Below, in pieces: positions 6,733-14,140 of a stretch of DNA of 16,475 nucleotides; the stretch's first letter is position 1; every line of letters begins with the position of its first letter. This DNA is from Actinomycetes bacterium (GTDB lineage Bacteria > Actinomycetota > Acidimicrobiia > Acidimicrobiales > Microtrichaceae). The notes beneath the pieces are model-generated. The model did not search any database. It saw only the letters and a program-made list of their open reading frames with translations, and was not told the origin of the DNA. The stretch covers positions 1-16,475 of the forward strand of contig JAEYSR010000235.1 of the NCBI GenBank assembly GCA_023434535.1, in the 5' to 3' direction. The position numbers were made by a program, and so were the translations under genes.

Positions 6733-8057
6733 GAGGCCGCTCCTGGGGCGCTGTGGGCCGGGATGCGCGCAGTCGCGTCGAGCGCGGGCTGGTAGCGGTC
6801 GGAACCGATCCCGGGGCCGGTGGGAAGTCCGGCCGCCGTGTCCCGGCCGGACCAGTAGCGGCGGACGAACGCAGGTCGGCGGTCGGGCTGGGCGGCTCCG
6901 ACGACGTCGAGCGTCCAGCGGGCCTCCAGATCGTCCGCGGTGCCGAACGCCTCGGCACCCGACGGCGGGTCCGCCCGCCAGGCCGCCTCGACCACGTCGC
7001 GCTCGTGGGAGAAGCGGGGGAGCAGCGACTGCGGGTCGGTCATGGCGGCCCGGTGCAGCACCTCGTGGCGCCACCAGCGCGACCCGAGGTCGAACCGGTC
7101 GGCGGGGTTGGGCCCGACGTCGACCGGGTGTTCGACCGTGACGGGCTTGAACAGCGAGGTGCAGGGGGCGGCTGTCCCCGTCACCCAGTGGCGGTGGTCG
7201 TCGCGCAGGTCGGCGACCCAGGACGCCGTCGTCTGGGTGGCGGTGACCAGCCCGCCGGCGTGGGCGCACGGCGCGTCCAGCGCGCCGTTGATCGGCGAGT
7301 AGCGGGGGAGCCCGTCGGGTCCGTGGTCCCGGAGAGCGGCCATGAGGTCGGCCACGCCGTCGGACCGACCGCGTCCCGCGGCCGCCGCCGCGGCCTGGGT
7401 CCGGCCCCTCCGGGTCGCGCACGCCGCCACCCGACCCTTGAGCGGATCGGCGTGGGCGGCGGCGAACGCCGGGATCGTCAGACCGTTGGAGATGCTCCGG
7501 CCGCCGAAGCGGACCTCTTCGGTGGCGTGGCTGCGGCCGGCGGTCTCGAGAACGATCGCTCCGGACGGATCCGCCACGATGAAGCTGTTGTCGTAGGTGA
7601 AGCCCGAGCGCTCGCGGCTGCACGCCCCCGCCTGGCCGTGGCGCTCGAGGAGCGTGACGATGACCTCCACCGCCTCCGCCGCCGTCGAGGCCCGCTCGAG
7701 GGCGAGTCGCAGCAGGTCCATCCCGAGCAGGCCGGGCTCGTCCTCGCCGTCCTTGCGGCGCCGGGCGAGCTCCTTGGTGAACACCGCCTCGTTGCCGATG
7801 ACGACGCCGTGGGAGTTGGCCCCCATCTCCGCGCCGAACATCCACCACGGTCGGGACAGCAGCACGGCGTTCGTGTGGTCGACCTGCGGGATCTCGATCC
7901 AGGTGCAGCGGACGGTGAGGGCCGCCTCGGCGTCGTCGACCGGGCGGTGGTCGCGGGCGGGGATCCAGTCGAGGAGCTGGGACTCGTTGGCGTCGCGGTC
8001 GCTGTTCTTGGCGAACAGCACGCCCGAGTCGGTGACGGTCACCAGCGTGTCGCACAT
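6729..8057 (-). CDS. C69/secernin-type N-terminal nucleophile hydrolase
   Basis: A 442-residue protein starting MCDTLVTVTDSGVLFAKNSD. Removal of Met1 would expose Cys2, the nucleophile of the C69 dipeptidase/secernin branch of Ntn hydrolases, which cleave amide bonds in dipeptides or acyl-amines. The family pattern 'CDT...FAKNSDR..NE' is followed by 'WWMFGAEMGANSHGVVIGNEAVFTK' (written here in parts: WWMFGAEMGAN, then GVVIGNEAVFTK), which is also characteristic. I see no signal peptide or membrane segment. It is not EgtC: glutamine amidotransferases of that type begin MCRH. The ATG at 8057 fits a leaderless start, with TAAGGT 7 bases before it and no Shine-Dalgarno. The gene ends in an ATGA overlap with the amine oxidase, which suggests the hydrolase frees an amine that the oxidase then consumes (inference). 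Confidence 0.87.
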   Translation of the reverse strand: MCDTLVTVTDSGVLFAKNSDRDANESQLLDWIPARDHRPVDDAEAALTVRCTWIEIPQVDHTNAVLLSRPWWMFGAEMGANSHGVVIGNEAVFTKELARRRKDGEDEPGLLGMDLLRLALERASTAAEAVEVIVTLLERHGQAGACSRERSGFTYDNSFIVADPSGAIVLETAGRSHATEEVRFGGRSISNGLTIPAFAAAHADPLKGRVAACATRRGRTQAAAAAAGRGRSDGVADLMAALRDHGPDGLPRYSPINGALDAPCAHAGGLVTATQTTASWVADLRDDHRHWVTGTAAPCTSLFKPVTVEHPVDVGPNPADRFDLGSRWWRHEVLHRAAMTDPQSLLPRFSHERDVVEAAWRADPPSGAEAFGTADDLEARWTLDVVGAAQPDRRPAFVRRYWSGRDTAAGLPTGPGIGSDRYQPALDATARIPAHSAPGAAS

Positions 8058-8064
8058 CGCCGCG

Positions 8065-8070
8065 ACCTTA
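8065..8070 (-). promoter_or_regulatory. Candidate -10 box of the hydrolase-amine oxidase operon
   Basis: On the minus strand TAAGGT lies 7 bases before the ATG at 8057, consistent with a leaderless transcript. A GGTGAC element at 8091-8096 lies 20 bases further upstream and could act as a poor, over-spaced -35. It is also one arm of an inverted repeat (GTCACCG 8091-8097, CGGTGAC 8112-8118) in the divergent gap shared with the SulP gene. Confidence 0.45.
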
Positions 8071-8090
8071 CGCCCGCGGGTGCGTGGGTG

Positions 8091-8118
8091 GTCACCGAGG
8101 AGGCCGCCCCGCGGTGAC
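8091..8118. repeat. Inverted repeat in the divergent hydrolase/SulP gap
   Basis: GTCACCG (8091-8097) and CGGTGAC (8112-8118) are perfect 7-base inverted copies separated by 14 bases, so arm centres are 21 bases or two helical turns apart. The location between two divergent genes makes a regulator-binding dyad plausible. It is a short match in GC-rich DNA and could be chance. Confidence 0.3.
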
Positions 8119-8129
8119 ATCGTGTGGAG

Positions 8130-9794
8130 GTGCGAGTGCCCGTGTCGCTGTTCCGATCCGTCGACGTGCACGACGGTCCGTGGCGACAGGTGCTCGCAGG
8201 GGTGACGCTGGCGGCCCTGGCGATCCCCGAGGTGCTCGGCTACGCCCGCATCGCCGGCATGCCCATCGAGACCGGCATCGTGACGCTCATCGTGCCGGCG
8301 GTCGTCTTCGTGGCGTTCGCCTCGTCCCGACACCTGGTGGTCGGCGCCGACTCCGCGACCGCGGCGGTCCTGGCGGCAGGTCTGGCGGGTGTGGTCGTCC
8401 CCGGCACCGAGGAGTACGTGCACCTGGCCGGGATGGTGGCGCTCATCACCGGCGGGCTGCTCCTGGTCGCCCGGCTGCTGCGGCTCGGGTTCGTCGCCGA
8501 CTTCCTGTCGCGCACGCTCCTGGTCGGGTTCCTCACCGGGGTCGGGGTCCGTGTGGCGTTCGGGCAGCTGCCGGAGGTGCTCGGGGTGGACGCGCACTCC
8601 GACGGTCCGATCGCCACCGTTCTCAGCGTGATCCGCAACATCGGGACCCTCACACCGGTGGACGTGGCGCTGTCGGCGGCGACGATCCTGGTGGTCACCG
8701 TCGGCGCCCGGTTCGCCCCCAAGGTGCCGTGGGCCCTCATCGTGGTGGTCTGCACGATCGGGTTGGCGACGTGGGTCGGCCCGGCCATCGCGACGGTGGA
8801 CGACGTCCCGACCGGACTCCCGCTGCCGCTGTGGCCCGGGGTGCCCGCCGATCAGCTGCGGACCGCCGTCGAGGTCGCGCTGACCATGACCGTGATCGTG
8901 CTGGCCCAGAGCGCCGCCACCTCACGCGCCTACGCGGATCGTCACCGCGAGCGGGTCGACATCGACGACGACATCGTCGGTCTGGGAGCGGCGAACCTGG
9001 TGGCCGGGCTGTCGGGCACCTTCACCGTCAACGGCAGCCCGACCCGGACCGAGATCGTCGACTCGGCGGGCGGGCGCAACCAGCTGGCCCAGCTCACGGC
9101 GGCCGGCCTGGGTCTGCTGGTGCTCCTGGTCGCGGCACCGGCCCTCACCAACATCCCGACGGCGGTCCTCGCCTCGATCGTGCTGGTGATCGCCTCCCAC
9201 TTGGTCGACGTCCCGGCCATCCTCGAGGTGTTCCGGCGTCGCCGCGTCGAGGGCGTGGTCGTGATCGCCACCGCGCTGACGGTGATCGTGCTCGGCGTCG
9301 GCCCGGGCATCGTGTTCGCCATGGCGCTGTCGGTCGTGGTGCACCTCCGCCACAGCTACCACCCCAACTCGAGGCTGGTCGCCCGCGACGGCGAACGCTG
9401 GCGCCTGAGTCGGCTGGACGGCGCCCGGGAGGCCGAGCCGGGTCTGGCGATCTACTTCGTGCCCGCGAACCTCTACTACGCGAACGCGATCGGGATGGCG
9501 GACGAGGTCATGGACCTCGCCCGGGCGGCGGACCCGCCGCTGCGCTGGCTGTGCCTGTTCGCGATCTCCATCGACGACGTCGACCTGACCGCGGCGGACG
9601 TGCTCGAGCGGTTGCAGTCGGAGCTGGCGGAGCTCGGGGTGACGCTGGTGCTGTGCGGTCTGGAGCCCCACGTCCGCCACGAGTTCGAGCGGGACGGTCT
9701 GATCGAGCGGATCGGACCCGAGAACTGCGGTTTCGACTACCTGGAGGACGTGGTCGCGGCCTACCGGCGGCTCCCGCCGGTGCCCGGCCCCTGA
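8130..9794 (+). CDS. SulP family anion transporter with STAS domain
   Basis: About 554 residues, with a membrane domain of many hydrophobic segments followed by a soluble tail. The SulP landmarks are present: LAALAIPEVLGYARIAGMP near the N-terminus, FASSRHLVVGADSATAAVL, and GAANLVAGLSGTFTVNGSPT with 'TRTEIVDSAGGR' after it. The tail from about residue 430 (LAIYFVPANLYYANA to FDYLEDVVAAY) has the layout of a STAS domain. SulP carriers move sulfate, bicarbonate or other anions; the substrate cannot be read here. The start is ambiguous: GTG codons at 8124, 8130 and 8136 are in frame. The first base of 8130 lies 6 bases after a CATCGT -10-like hexamer, while 8136 has GGAGG 5 bases before it. The gene ends one base before the stop codon of the convergent ABC permease. 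Confidence 0.9.
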   Translation: MRVPVSLFRSVDVHDGPWRQVLAGVTLAALAIPEVLGYARIAGMPIETGIVTLIVPAVVFVAFASSRHLVVGADSATAAVLAAGLAGVVVPGTEEYVHLAGMVALITGGLLLVARLLRLGFVADFLSRTLLVGFLTGVGVRVAFGQLPEVLGVDAHSDGPIATVLSVIRNIGTLTPVDVALSAATILVVTVGARFAPKVPWALIVVVCTIGLATWVGPAIATVDDVPTGLPLPLWPGVPADQLRTAVEVALTMTVIVLAQSAATSRAYADRHRERVDIDDDIVGLGAANLVAGLSGTFTVNGSPTRTEIVDSAGGRNQLAQLTAAGLGLLVLLVAAPALTNIPTAVLASIVLVIASHLVDVPAILEVFRRRRVEGVVVIATALTVIVLGVGPGIVFAMALSVVVHLRHSYHPNSRLVARDGERWRLSRLDGAREAEPGLAIYFVPANLYYANAIGMADEVMDLARAADPPLRWLCLFAISIDDVDLTAADVLERLQSELAELGVTLVLCGLEPHVRHEFERDGLIERIGPENCGFDYLEDVVAAYRRLPPVPGP

Positions 9795-9795
9795 A

Positions 9796-12339
9796 TCAGG
9801 TGGACTTCATGGCCTCGACCATCTCGACGCGGGTCGCCCGTCGGGCCGGGAAGATCGACGCCACCACCCCGGCCAGGACTCCGACGAGCGCGATCAGGCC
9901 GATGCGCGCCCAGTTGATGTTCAGCTCGATGTCGGTGCTGAGGCTGCCGATGGCCACCCAGCCGAGCAGCAGGCCCGCCCCCACGCCGATCACCGTGCCG
10001 AGCACGCCGATCAGCACGGCCTCCATGCGCACCATCCGACCGACCTGCTGGCGCGTCATGCCGAGGGAGCGGACCATGCCGAGCTCTCTTCGGCGCTCGA
10101 TGATCGACAGGGTCAGCGTGTTCACGATGCCGACCAGGGCGATGATCACGCTCATCCCGAGGAGCGCGTTGACCGTGTTGATGAGGAAGTCGAAGACCTG
10201 GGAGACGATCTCGCCGAGGAAGTTGCCGGGATCGACGGTGATGCCGGCGTGGCCGACCACCAGCTCGTTGAGCCGCTTCCCGACGGCGTCGGCCTGGCCG
10301 GTGTCGACGCGGACGTAGATCATGCTCACTGGGGTGTCGCCGGCGAGCGCCTCGAAGCGCTGCTCCGAGACCAGCGTCTGGAGGAGGAACGTGTCCAGCT
10401 CCGGGGCGAGCGTGGCGACCACCGGCAGCGGGGTCGGGGTGCCGTCGGCGGCGACGATCTCGACGGTCGAACCGACCCGGGACGGGAGGGTGGCCATCGA
10501 CCGGTCCTCCCCGGGCCCGGCCGATCCGCCGGAGGTCCCGCCCAGCGACGGGACCGCGACACCGGTGCCGTCGGCGACCTGGTCGAGCGATCCGGCGTCC
10601 ACCGAGAGCCCGGTGGAGCTCTTGAGGAGGTCGATGTCGGCGCCGGAGAGGACGACGATCTGGCCGGCCGAGTCGAGCACCACCGCCTGGCGGATCGGCG
10701 CGGCGGCGGCGACGCCGTCGGTCCCCTGGACCTCCTCGACCAGGTCGGGAGAGATGCCGTTGCTGCCGGCGGAGACGATGAAGTCCGACGCCGACAGCTT
10801 GTCGATCTCGTCGACCGTGAACTTCTTGAGGGCGTCGCCCGACACGGTCACCAGCGTCACGAGGAACAGCCCGATGACCAGGGCGTTGGCGGTCGTGGCG
10901 GTGCGCTTGGGGTTGCGGGCGGTGTTGTCGACCGCCAGTCGGGCCGTCAGTCCCATGCGCCGGGCGGGGACGCGCAGGGTCGCGGCGAACAGCCGGGCCA
11001 CCAGCGGTCCGCCGACGAGGAGTCCGAAGAACAGCAGGAGGGCTCCCGGCACCATCAGCCAGGCGGTGACGCCCGCGAGCCTCACGGCCAGGAGCAGGGC
11101 GATCGACAGCGCCAGGGCGGCACCGCCGATCACCGCACGGGCGACCGACGTGCCCGAGTGGTCGACCGCGGCGTCCCGCATGGCCTCGACCGGCTTGGTG
11201 CGACCGGCCCGGAAGGCCGGCACGAACACCGACAGCACGGTGACCAATGTGCCGGCGACCAGGCACAGGATCACCGTCCACGGGCGCAGCGCGACCCCGG
11301 AGCCCGGCAGGCGGACGTCGAACACGCCCAGCACGGCCTGGATGACGTACGAGAGGACCGCTCCGAACGCGATGCCGATGATGCTCGCCACGAAGCCGAC
11401 GACGGCTCCCTCGAGCAGGAGCGACCGGCGGACCTGGGCCGGCGTGCCGCCGACGGCCCGGATGAGCGCCAGCTCCCTGAACCTCTGGGTCACGACGACC
11501 GAGAAGGTGTTGAAGATCACGAAGGCCGCGACGAACAGCGCGAGGTAGGCGAAGCCCTGGAGCAGCGGTCGCAGCAGGTCGACGAGACCGGCGTTCTGCT
11601 CCCGTTGCGCCTCCCGGAAGTCCTCGCCGGTGGTGACCTCGAGCGATGCCGGCAGCGTCTCCTTCAGAGAGGCCTCGACCCGATCGGCCTGGCCCGACTC
11701 GGTGGCGACGAGCACGTCGCTCCAGCCGGGGCTCTCGTTGGCGATGAGCTCCTGGGCGGTCTCGGGATCGAACGAGAAGGTGCCCCCGTCGTTCGCGGAG
11801 TCCTGGCCGTCGAAGCTGGAGATGCCCACGACCTTCGCCTCGGTCGGACCCGACGGAGTGGCGAGGCGGACGGTGGAGCCCACCTGCAGGTCGTTGTCGG
11901 CCGCCGTCCCGCGGTCGACGACCACCTGTCCGGAGCCGTCCGGAGCGGAGCCGTCGTCGATGGTCAGGGGGTTGAGGCGCTCGGCGTCGACCCACGCCTG
12001 GCCCTGGGTACGGGAGGTCAGGACCTCGTCGTCCCGGCTGAGGAGGTTCACCGGGCCGGACAGCTGGCCGGCGGCCTCGGCCACGCCGTCGGTGGCGCGG
12101 ATGGAGTCGAGGGTCTCGAGCGGGACCGACGACGCCGCTCCCTCGACGGTCGCCGCGGGCTCGACGACCAGGTCGACGTCCGCGTACTGGCGGTCGACGT
12201 TGCCGGTGAGGGCGTCACGCATGGCGTCGGTGAGCATGAGGCCGGCGGCGAGGAAGCCGATCCCGATGATCACCGCGAGTGCGGTGGCGATCAGGCGCGT
12301 GACGTTGGCGCGGAGGTTGGTGAGCGCGTAGCGGAGCAT
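9796..12339 (-). CDS. MacB/FtsX-type ABC transporter permease
   Basis: An 847-residue double-FtsX permease. An N-terminal helix (about 15-36, LIATALAVIIGIGFLAAGLM) leads into a first extracellular MacB-like domain, then three helices with the typical post-helix motif FRELALIRAVGGTPAQVRRS. A central hydrophobic pair and LAVDNTARNPKRTATTANAL open the second half, followed by a second extracellular domain and a final FtsX block with IERRRELGMVRSLGMTRQQV and a terminal 'FPARRATRVEMVEAM'. The duplicated domain plan (about ten helices) matches actinobacterial exporters that act on lipoproteins, peptides or cell-wall substrates without using the ATPase for import. GGAGG lies 5 bases before the ATG at 12339, 14 bases after the ATPase gene. 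The protein converges tail-to-tail with SulP with one base between stop codons. Confidence 0.93.
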   Translation of the reverse strand: MLRYALTNLRANVTRLIATALAVIIGIGFLAAGLMLTDAMRDALTGNVDRQYADVDLVVEPAATVEGAASSVPLETLDSIRATDGVAEAAGQLSGPVNLLSRDDEVLTSRTQGQAWVDAERLNPLTIDDGSAPDGSGQVVVDRGTAADNDLQVGSTVRLATPSGPTEAKVVGISSFDGQDSANDGGTFSFDPETAQELIANESPGWSDVLVATESGQADRVEASLKETLPASLEVTTGEDFREAQREQNAGLVDLLRPLLQGFAYLALFVAAFVIFNTFSVVVTQRFRELALIRAVGGTPAQVRRSLLLEGAVVGFVASIIGIAFGAVLSYVIQAVLGVFDVRLPGSGVALRPWTVILCLVAGTLVTVLSVFVPAFRAGRTKPVEAMRDAAVDHSGTSVARAVIGGAALALSIALLLAVRLAGVTAWLMVPGALLLFFGLLVGGPLVARLFAATLRVPARRMGLTARLAVDNTARNPKRTATTANALVIGLFLVTLVTVSGDALKKFTVDEIDKLSASDFIVSAGSNGISPDLVEEVQGTDGVAAAAPIRQAVVLDSAGQIVVLSGADIDLLKSSTGLSVDAGSLDQVADGTGVAVPSLGGTSGGSAGPGEDRSMATLPSRVGSTVEIVAADGTPTPLPVVATLAPELDTFLLQTLVSEQRFEALAGDTPVSMIYVRVDTGQADAVGKRLNELVVGHAGITVDPGNFLGEIVSQVFDFLINTVNALLGMSVIIALVGIVNTLTLSIIERRRELGMVRSLGMTRQQVGRMVRMEAVLIGVLGTVIGVGAGLLLGWVAIGSLSTDIELNINWARIGLIALVGVLAGVVASIFPARRATRVEMVEAMKST

Positions 12340-12353
12340 CGGTGCCTCCGCGC

Positions 12354-13199
12354 TCAGATGCCGAGGTTGCCCATGCGGGCGAGGATCGCCTCGCGCGTGG
12401 GCTCGAGGAGCTCGTCGACGATCCGACCGTCGGCCAGGAACAGGATGCGGCTGGCGTAGGCCGCGGCGATCGGGTCGTGGGTGACCATCACCACCGTCTG
12501 CCCCTGCTCGGCGACCGCCCTGGCCATGAACGTCAGGATCTCCGCGGAGGAACGCGAATCCAGGTTGCCGGTGGGCTCGTCGGCGAAGATGATCTCGGGC
12601 CGCTCGACCAGCGCCCGGGCGACCGCCACGCGCTGCTGCTGGCCGCCCGACAGCTCCGAGGGCTTGTGGTCCAGGCGGTCCCCGAGGCCGACGGTCGCCA
12701 CGACCTGGTCCATCCAGTCGGCGTCGGGCTTGCGGCCGGCCAGGTCGAGCGGGAACGTGATGTTCTCCCGGGCGTTCAGCGTGGGCAGCAGGTTGAACTG
12801 CTGGAAGATGAAGCCCACCTTGTCGCGGCGCAGGAGCGTGAGCTGCTTCTCGGTCAGGCGGGTGATGTCGACGTCGCCGATGAAGGCCTGGCCGGCGGTG
12901 AGGCGGTCCAGGCCCGCGGCGCACTGCATGAGCGTGGACTTGCCCGAGCCGGACGGCCCCATGATCGCCGTGAAGCGGGCGTGCTCGAAGCCGACGGTCA
13001 CGCCGTCGAGGGCCCGGACCTCGGCCTCGCCGCTGCCGTAGACCTTGGTCGCGCCGATGACCTGCGCCGCCCAGCCGATGGTGGCGGCCTGTGCGGGTGC
13101 GGGTGCGGGAGCGGGCGACGCAGGCTGCGCCGGGGCTCCCGGAGCGGGCGGGGGCGTCGGCGCGGCGGCCGGATCGGGGAAGGGCGGGGGCGTGTCCAT
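12354..13199 (-). CDS. LolD/MacB-type ABC transporter ATP-binding protein
   Basis: A 281-residue ATPase that powers the downstream permease. Motifs in order: Walker A GPSGSGKST (81-89), Q-loop in VGFIFQQFNLLP, signature LSGGQQQRVAVARAL, Walker B IIFADEPTGNLDS and the H-loop VMVTHDP. The 'FNLLPTLNARENI' and 'PTGNLDS' stretches are typical of the LolD/MacB/FtsE subgroup. Unusually, the ATPase fold is preceded by about 40 residues made almost wholly of proline and alanine, which look like a disordered tail. ATG 13199 has GGAGA 4-5 bases upstream; an alternative start would be an internal GTG after the tail, but none with a better ribosome site is evident. The open frame upstream (to 13265) is non-protein-like. 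The gene is followed after 14 bases by the permease gene. Confidence 0.94.
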   Translation of the reverse strand: MDTPPPFPDPAAAPTPPPAPGAPAQPASPAPAPAPAQAATIGWAAQVIGATKVYGSGEAEVRALDGVTVGFEHARFTAIMGPSGSGKSTLMQCAAGLDRLTAGQAFIGDVDITRLTEKQLTLLRRDKVGFIFQQFNLLPTLNARENITFPLDLAGRKPDADWMDQVVATVGLGDRLDHKPSELSGGQQQRVAVARALVERPEIIFADEPTGNLDSRSSAEILTFMARAVAEQGQTVVMVTHDPIAAAYASRILFLADGRIVDELLEPTREAILARMGNLGI

Positions 13200-13230
13200 G
13201 CGTCTCCGATGTCGAGGGTGCGCCCCGTCA

Positions 13231-13257
13231 GGGGTGCCGGTCGAGCGTAGGCACCCC
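13231..13257. promoter_or_regulatory. Inverted repeat upstream of the ABC operon
   Basis: GGGGTGCC (13231-13238) and GGCACCCC (13250-13257) are perfect 8-base inverted copies around an 11-base loop, ending 32 bases before the ATPase start. On the minus strand the loop contains TACGCT (13249-13244), a plausible -10 box, so the dyad could be an operator over the promoter. It could instead be a hairpin ending the DUF4230 transcript, whose stop codon lies about 95 bases upstream; there is no T-run. Between 13258 and 13349 I see nothing else. Confidence 0.4.
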
Positions 13258-13349
13258 GTACCCACGGGCGGCGGTTCTCAGCGCTGCACGGTTCGATCGG
13301 GGCGTCCCGGCGGCGATGCGGTGCGACCGGAGGTCGGCTCGGGGCCGGG

Positions 13350-14006
13350 TCAGCTCGGCGACTCGGCCCAGTTGATCTGGACCTCGTCGAAGCCGGCCGC
13401 GCCGAGGAAGGTCCGGAGCCACTGCTCGGTGTTGGTGCGGGCCTGGTCGATCACGTCCGACTTCTCCGCCGCCGACTGCAGCTTCTTCTCCGCCTCCTGG
13501 TACACGGGCGAGTCGTCGGTCGGGTTGCCGGCGAACACGTCCTCGATGCGGTCGACGATCCCGCGGTCCCGGGACACGATGCGGGCCGAGCCCTCGTCGA
13601 TCTCGGCGTCGGCGAGCTGGGGGTCGGGGAGGGTGACCTGGATCGAGGTGCCGTCGTCGGACACCTTCACCGAGTTCGGCCCGAGGTCGGAGAAGTCGAC
13701 CGTGGCGCGCACCGAGCCGGTGACGATGGCCGTGACCCGCTCTCCCTTGACGAAGCCCGGCAGGAACGAGTCGTTCTCCAGGTCCACGTCCTGGGTGAAC
13801 GTCGCCTCGGCCGCGGTGAACTCCTCCAGCGTCCGGATGCGCTCGAGCACCGCGGGGCCGGACCGGTCGACGGTGGTGGTGCCGAACGGGTCCCAGACGT
13901 TGAGCAGTCCGACGAACACCAGCGCCAGGAGCCCGAGCGCGATGAGCACGAGCGACGCCGTCGCGACGATGCCGAGTCCGGCGCGTGTCCTGGATCCGTC
14001 AGCCAT
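13350..14006 (-). CDS. DUF4230 membrane-anchored protein
   Basis: A 218-residue protein with one N-terminal transmembrane helix (about 10-36, LGIVATASLVLIALGLLALV onward) and no lipobox. The outside domain carries the DUF4230 pattern: VLERIRTLEEFTAAEATFTQ, then 'VTAIVTGSVRATVDFSDL', a 'VTLPDPQLADAEIDE' strand, and a C-terminal helix with 'AARTNTEQWLRTFLG'-like character ending near GFDEVQINW. The function of DUF4230 is not known. A single membrane anchor with an extracytoplasmic domain, placed upstream of an ABC exporter on the same strand, would suit an accessory protein, but the 150-base gap makes co-transcription unsure. ATG 14006 was chosen because the frame upstream is arginine-rich and TACCTT lies 9 bases before it. 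It is divergent from the DUF305 gene. Confidence 0.85.
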   Translation of the reverse strand: MADGSRTRAGLGIVATASLVLIALGLLALVFVGLLNVWDPFGTTTVDRSGPAVLERIRTLEEFTAAEATFTQDVDLENDSFLPGFVKGERVTAIVTGSVRATVDFSDLGPNSVKVSDDGTSIQVTLPDPQLADAEIDEGSARIVSRDRGIVDRIEDVFAGNPTDDSPVYQEAEKKLQSAAEKSDVIDQARTNTEQWLRTFLGAAGFDEVQINWAESPS

Positions 14007-14007
14007 G

Positions 14008-14060
14008 GTGCGCTCAAGGTACCGGGCGTCCCGATCCCTCCGGCGGGACCTCGAGCGCAC
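14008..14060. promoter_or_regulatory. Nested inverted repeats over the DUF4230 promoter
   Basis: GTGCGCTC (14008-14015) and GAGCGCAC (14053-14060) are perfect 8-base inverted copies. Inside them GTCCCG (14028-14033) and CGGGAC (14044-14049) form a second pair. On the minus strand the outer repeat brackets TACCTT (14021-14016), the likely -10 box, which sits 9 bases before the ATG at 14006. The layout could be a paired operator or a folded element; it is near a gene divergent from DUF305, so both may be affected. Confidence 0.4.
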
Positions 14061-14128
14061 GCTGCAGTCGCTCTCAGGAAGACGGCAGTCGTCGATCGGC
14101 CGACGCGGATCGGGCGAGGTGCCCCAGT

Positions 14129-14134
14129 TAGCCT
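14129..14134 (+). promoter_or_regulatory. Candidate -10 box of the DUF305 gene
   Basis: TAGCCT lies exactly 6 bases before the GTG at 14141 with no Shine-Dalgarno between them, so the transcript would begin at the start codon. No good -35 is visible 17 bases upstream. I see no CsoR-like dyad here, so any copper control of this gene would differ from that of the copper ATPase. Confidence 0.45.
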
Positions 14135-14140
14135 GTCGGG

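Noticed and set aside
6729..8057. Reading the Ntn hydrolase as EgtC of the ergothioneine pathway
   Set aside because: EgtC-type amidotransferases begin MCRH; this protein begins MCDT with the FAKNSD pattern of C69/secernin, is nearly twice as long, and is not next to egtB-egtD.
6753..8117. 454-codon open frame opposite the C69 hydrolase
   Set aside because: Antisense shadow; low-complexity Gly/Val/Arg product and no recognisable domain.
8084..10318. 744-codon open frame overlapping the SulP gene
   Set aside because: Arginine/glycine-rich frame across SulP and into the permease; no motifs.
10249..12459. 736-codon open frame opposite the ABC permease
   Set aside because: Antisense shadow rich in Asp/Gly/Arg; the permease on the minus strand is unmistakable.
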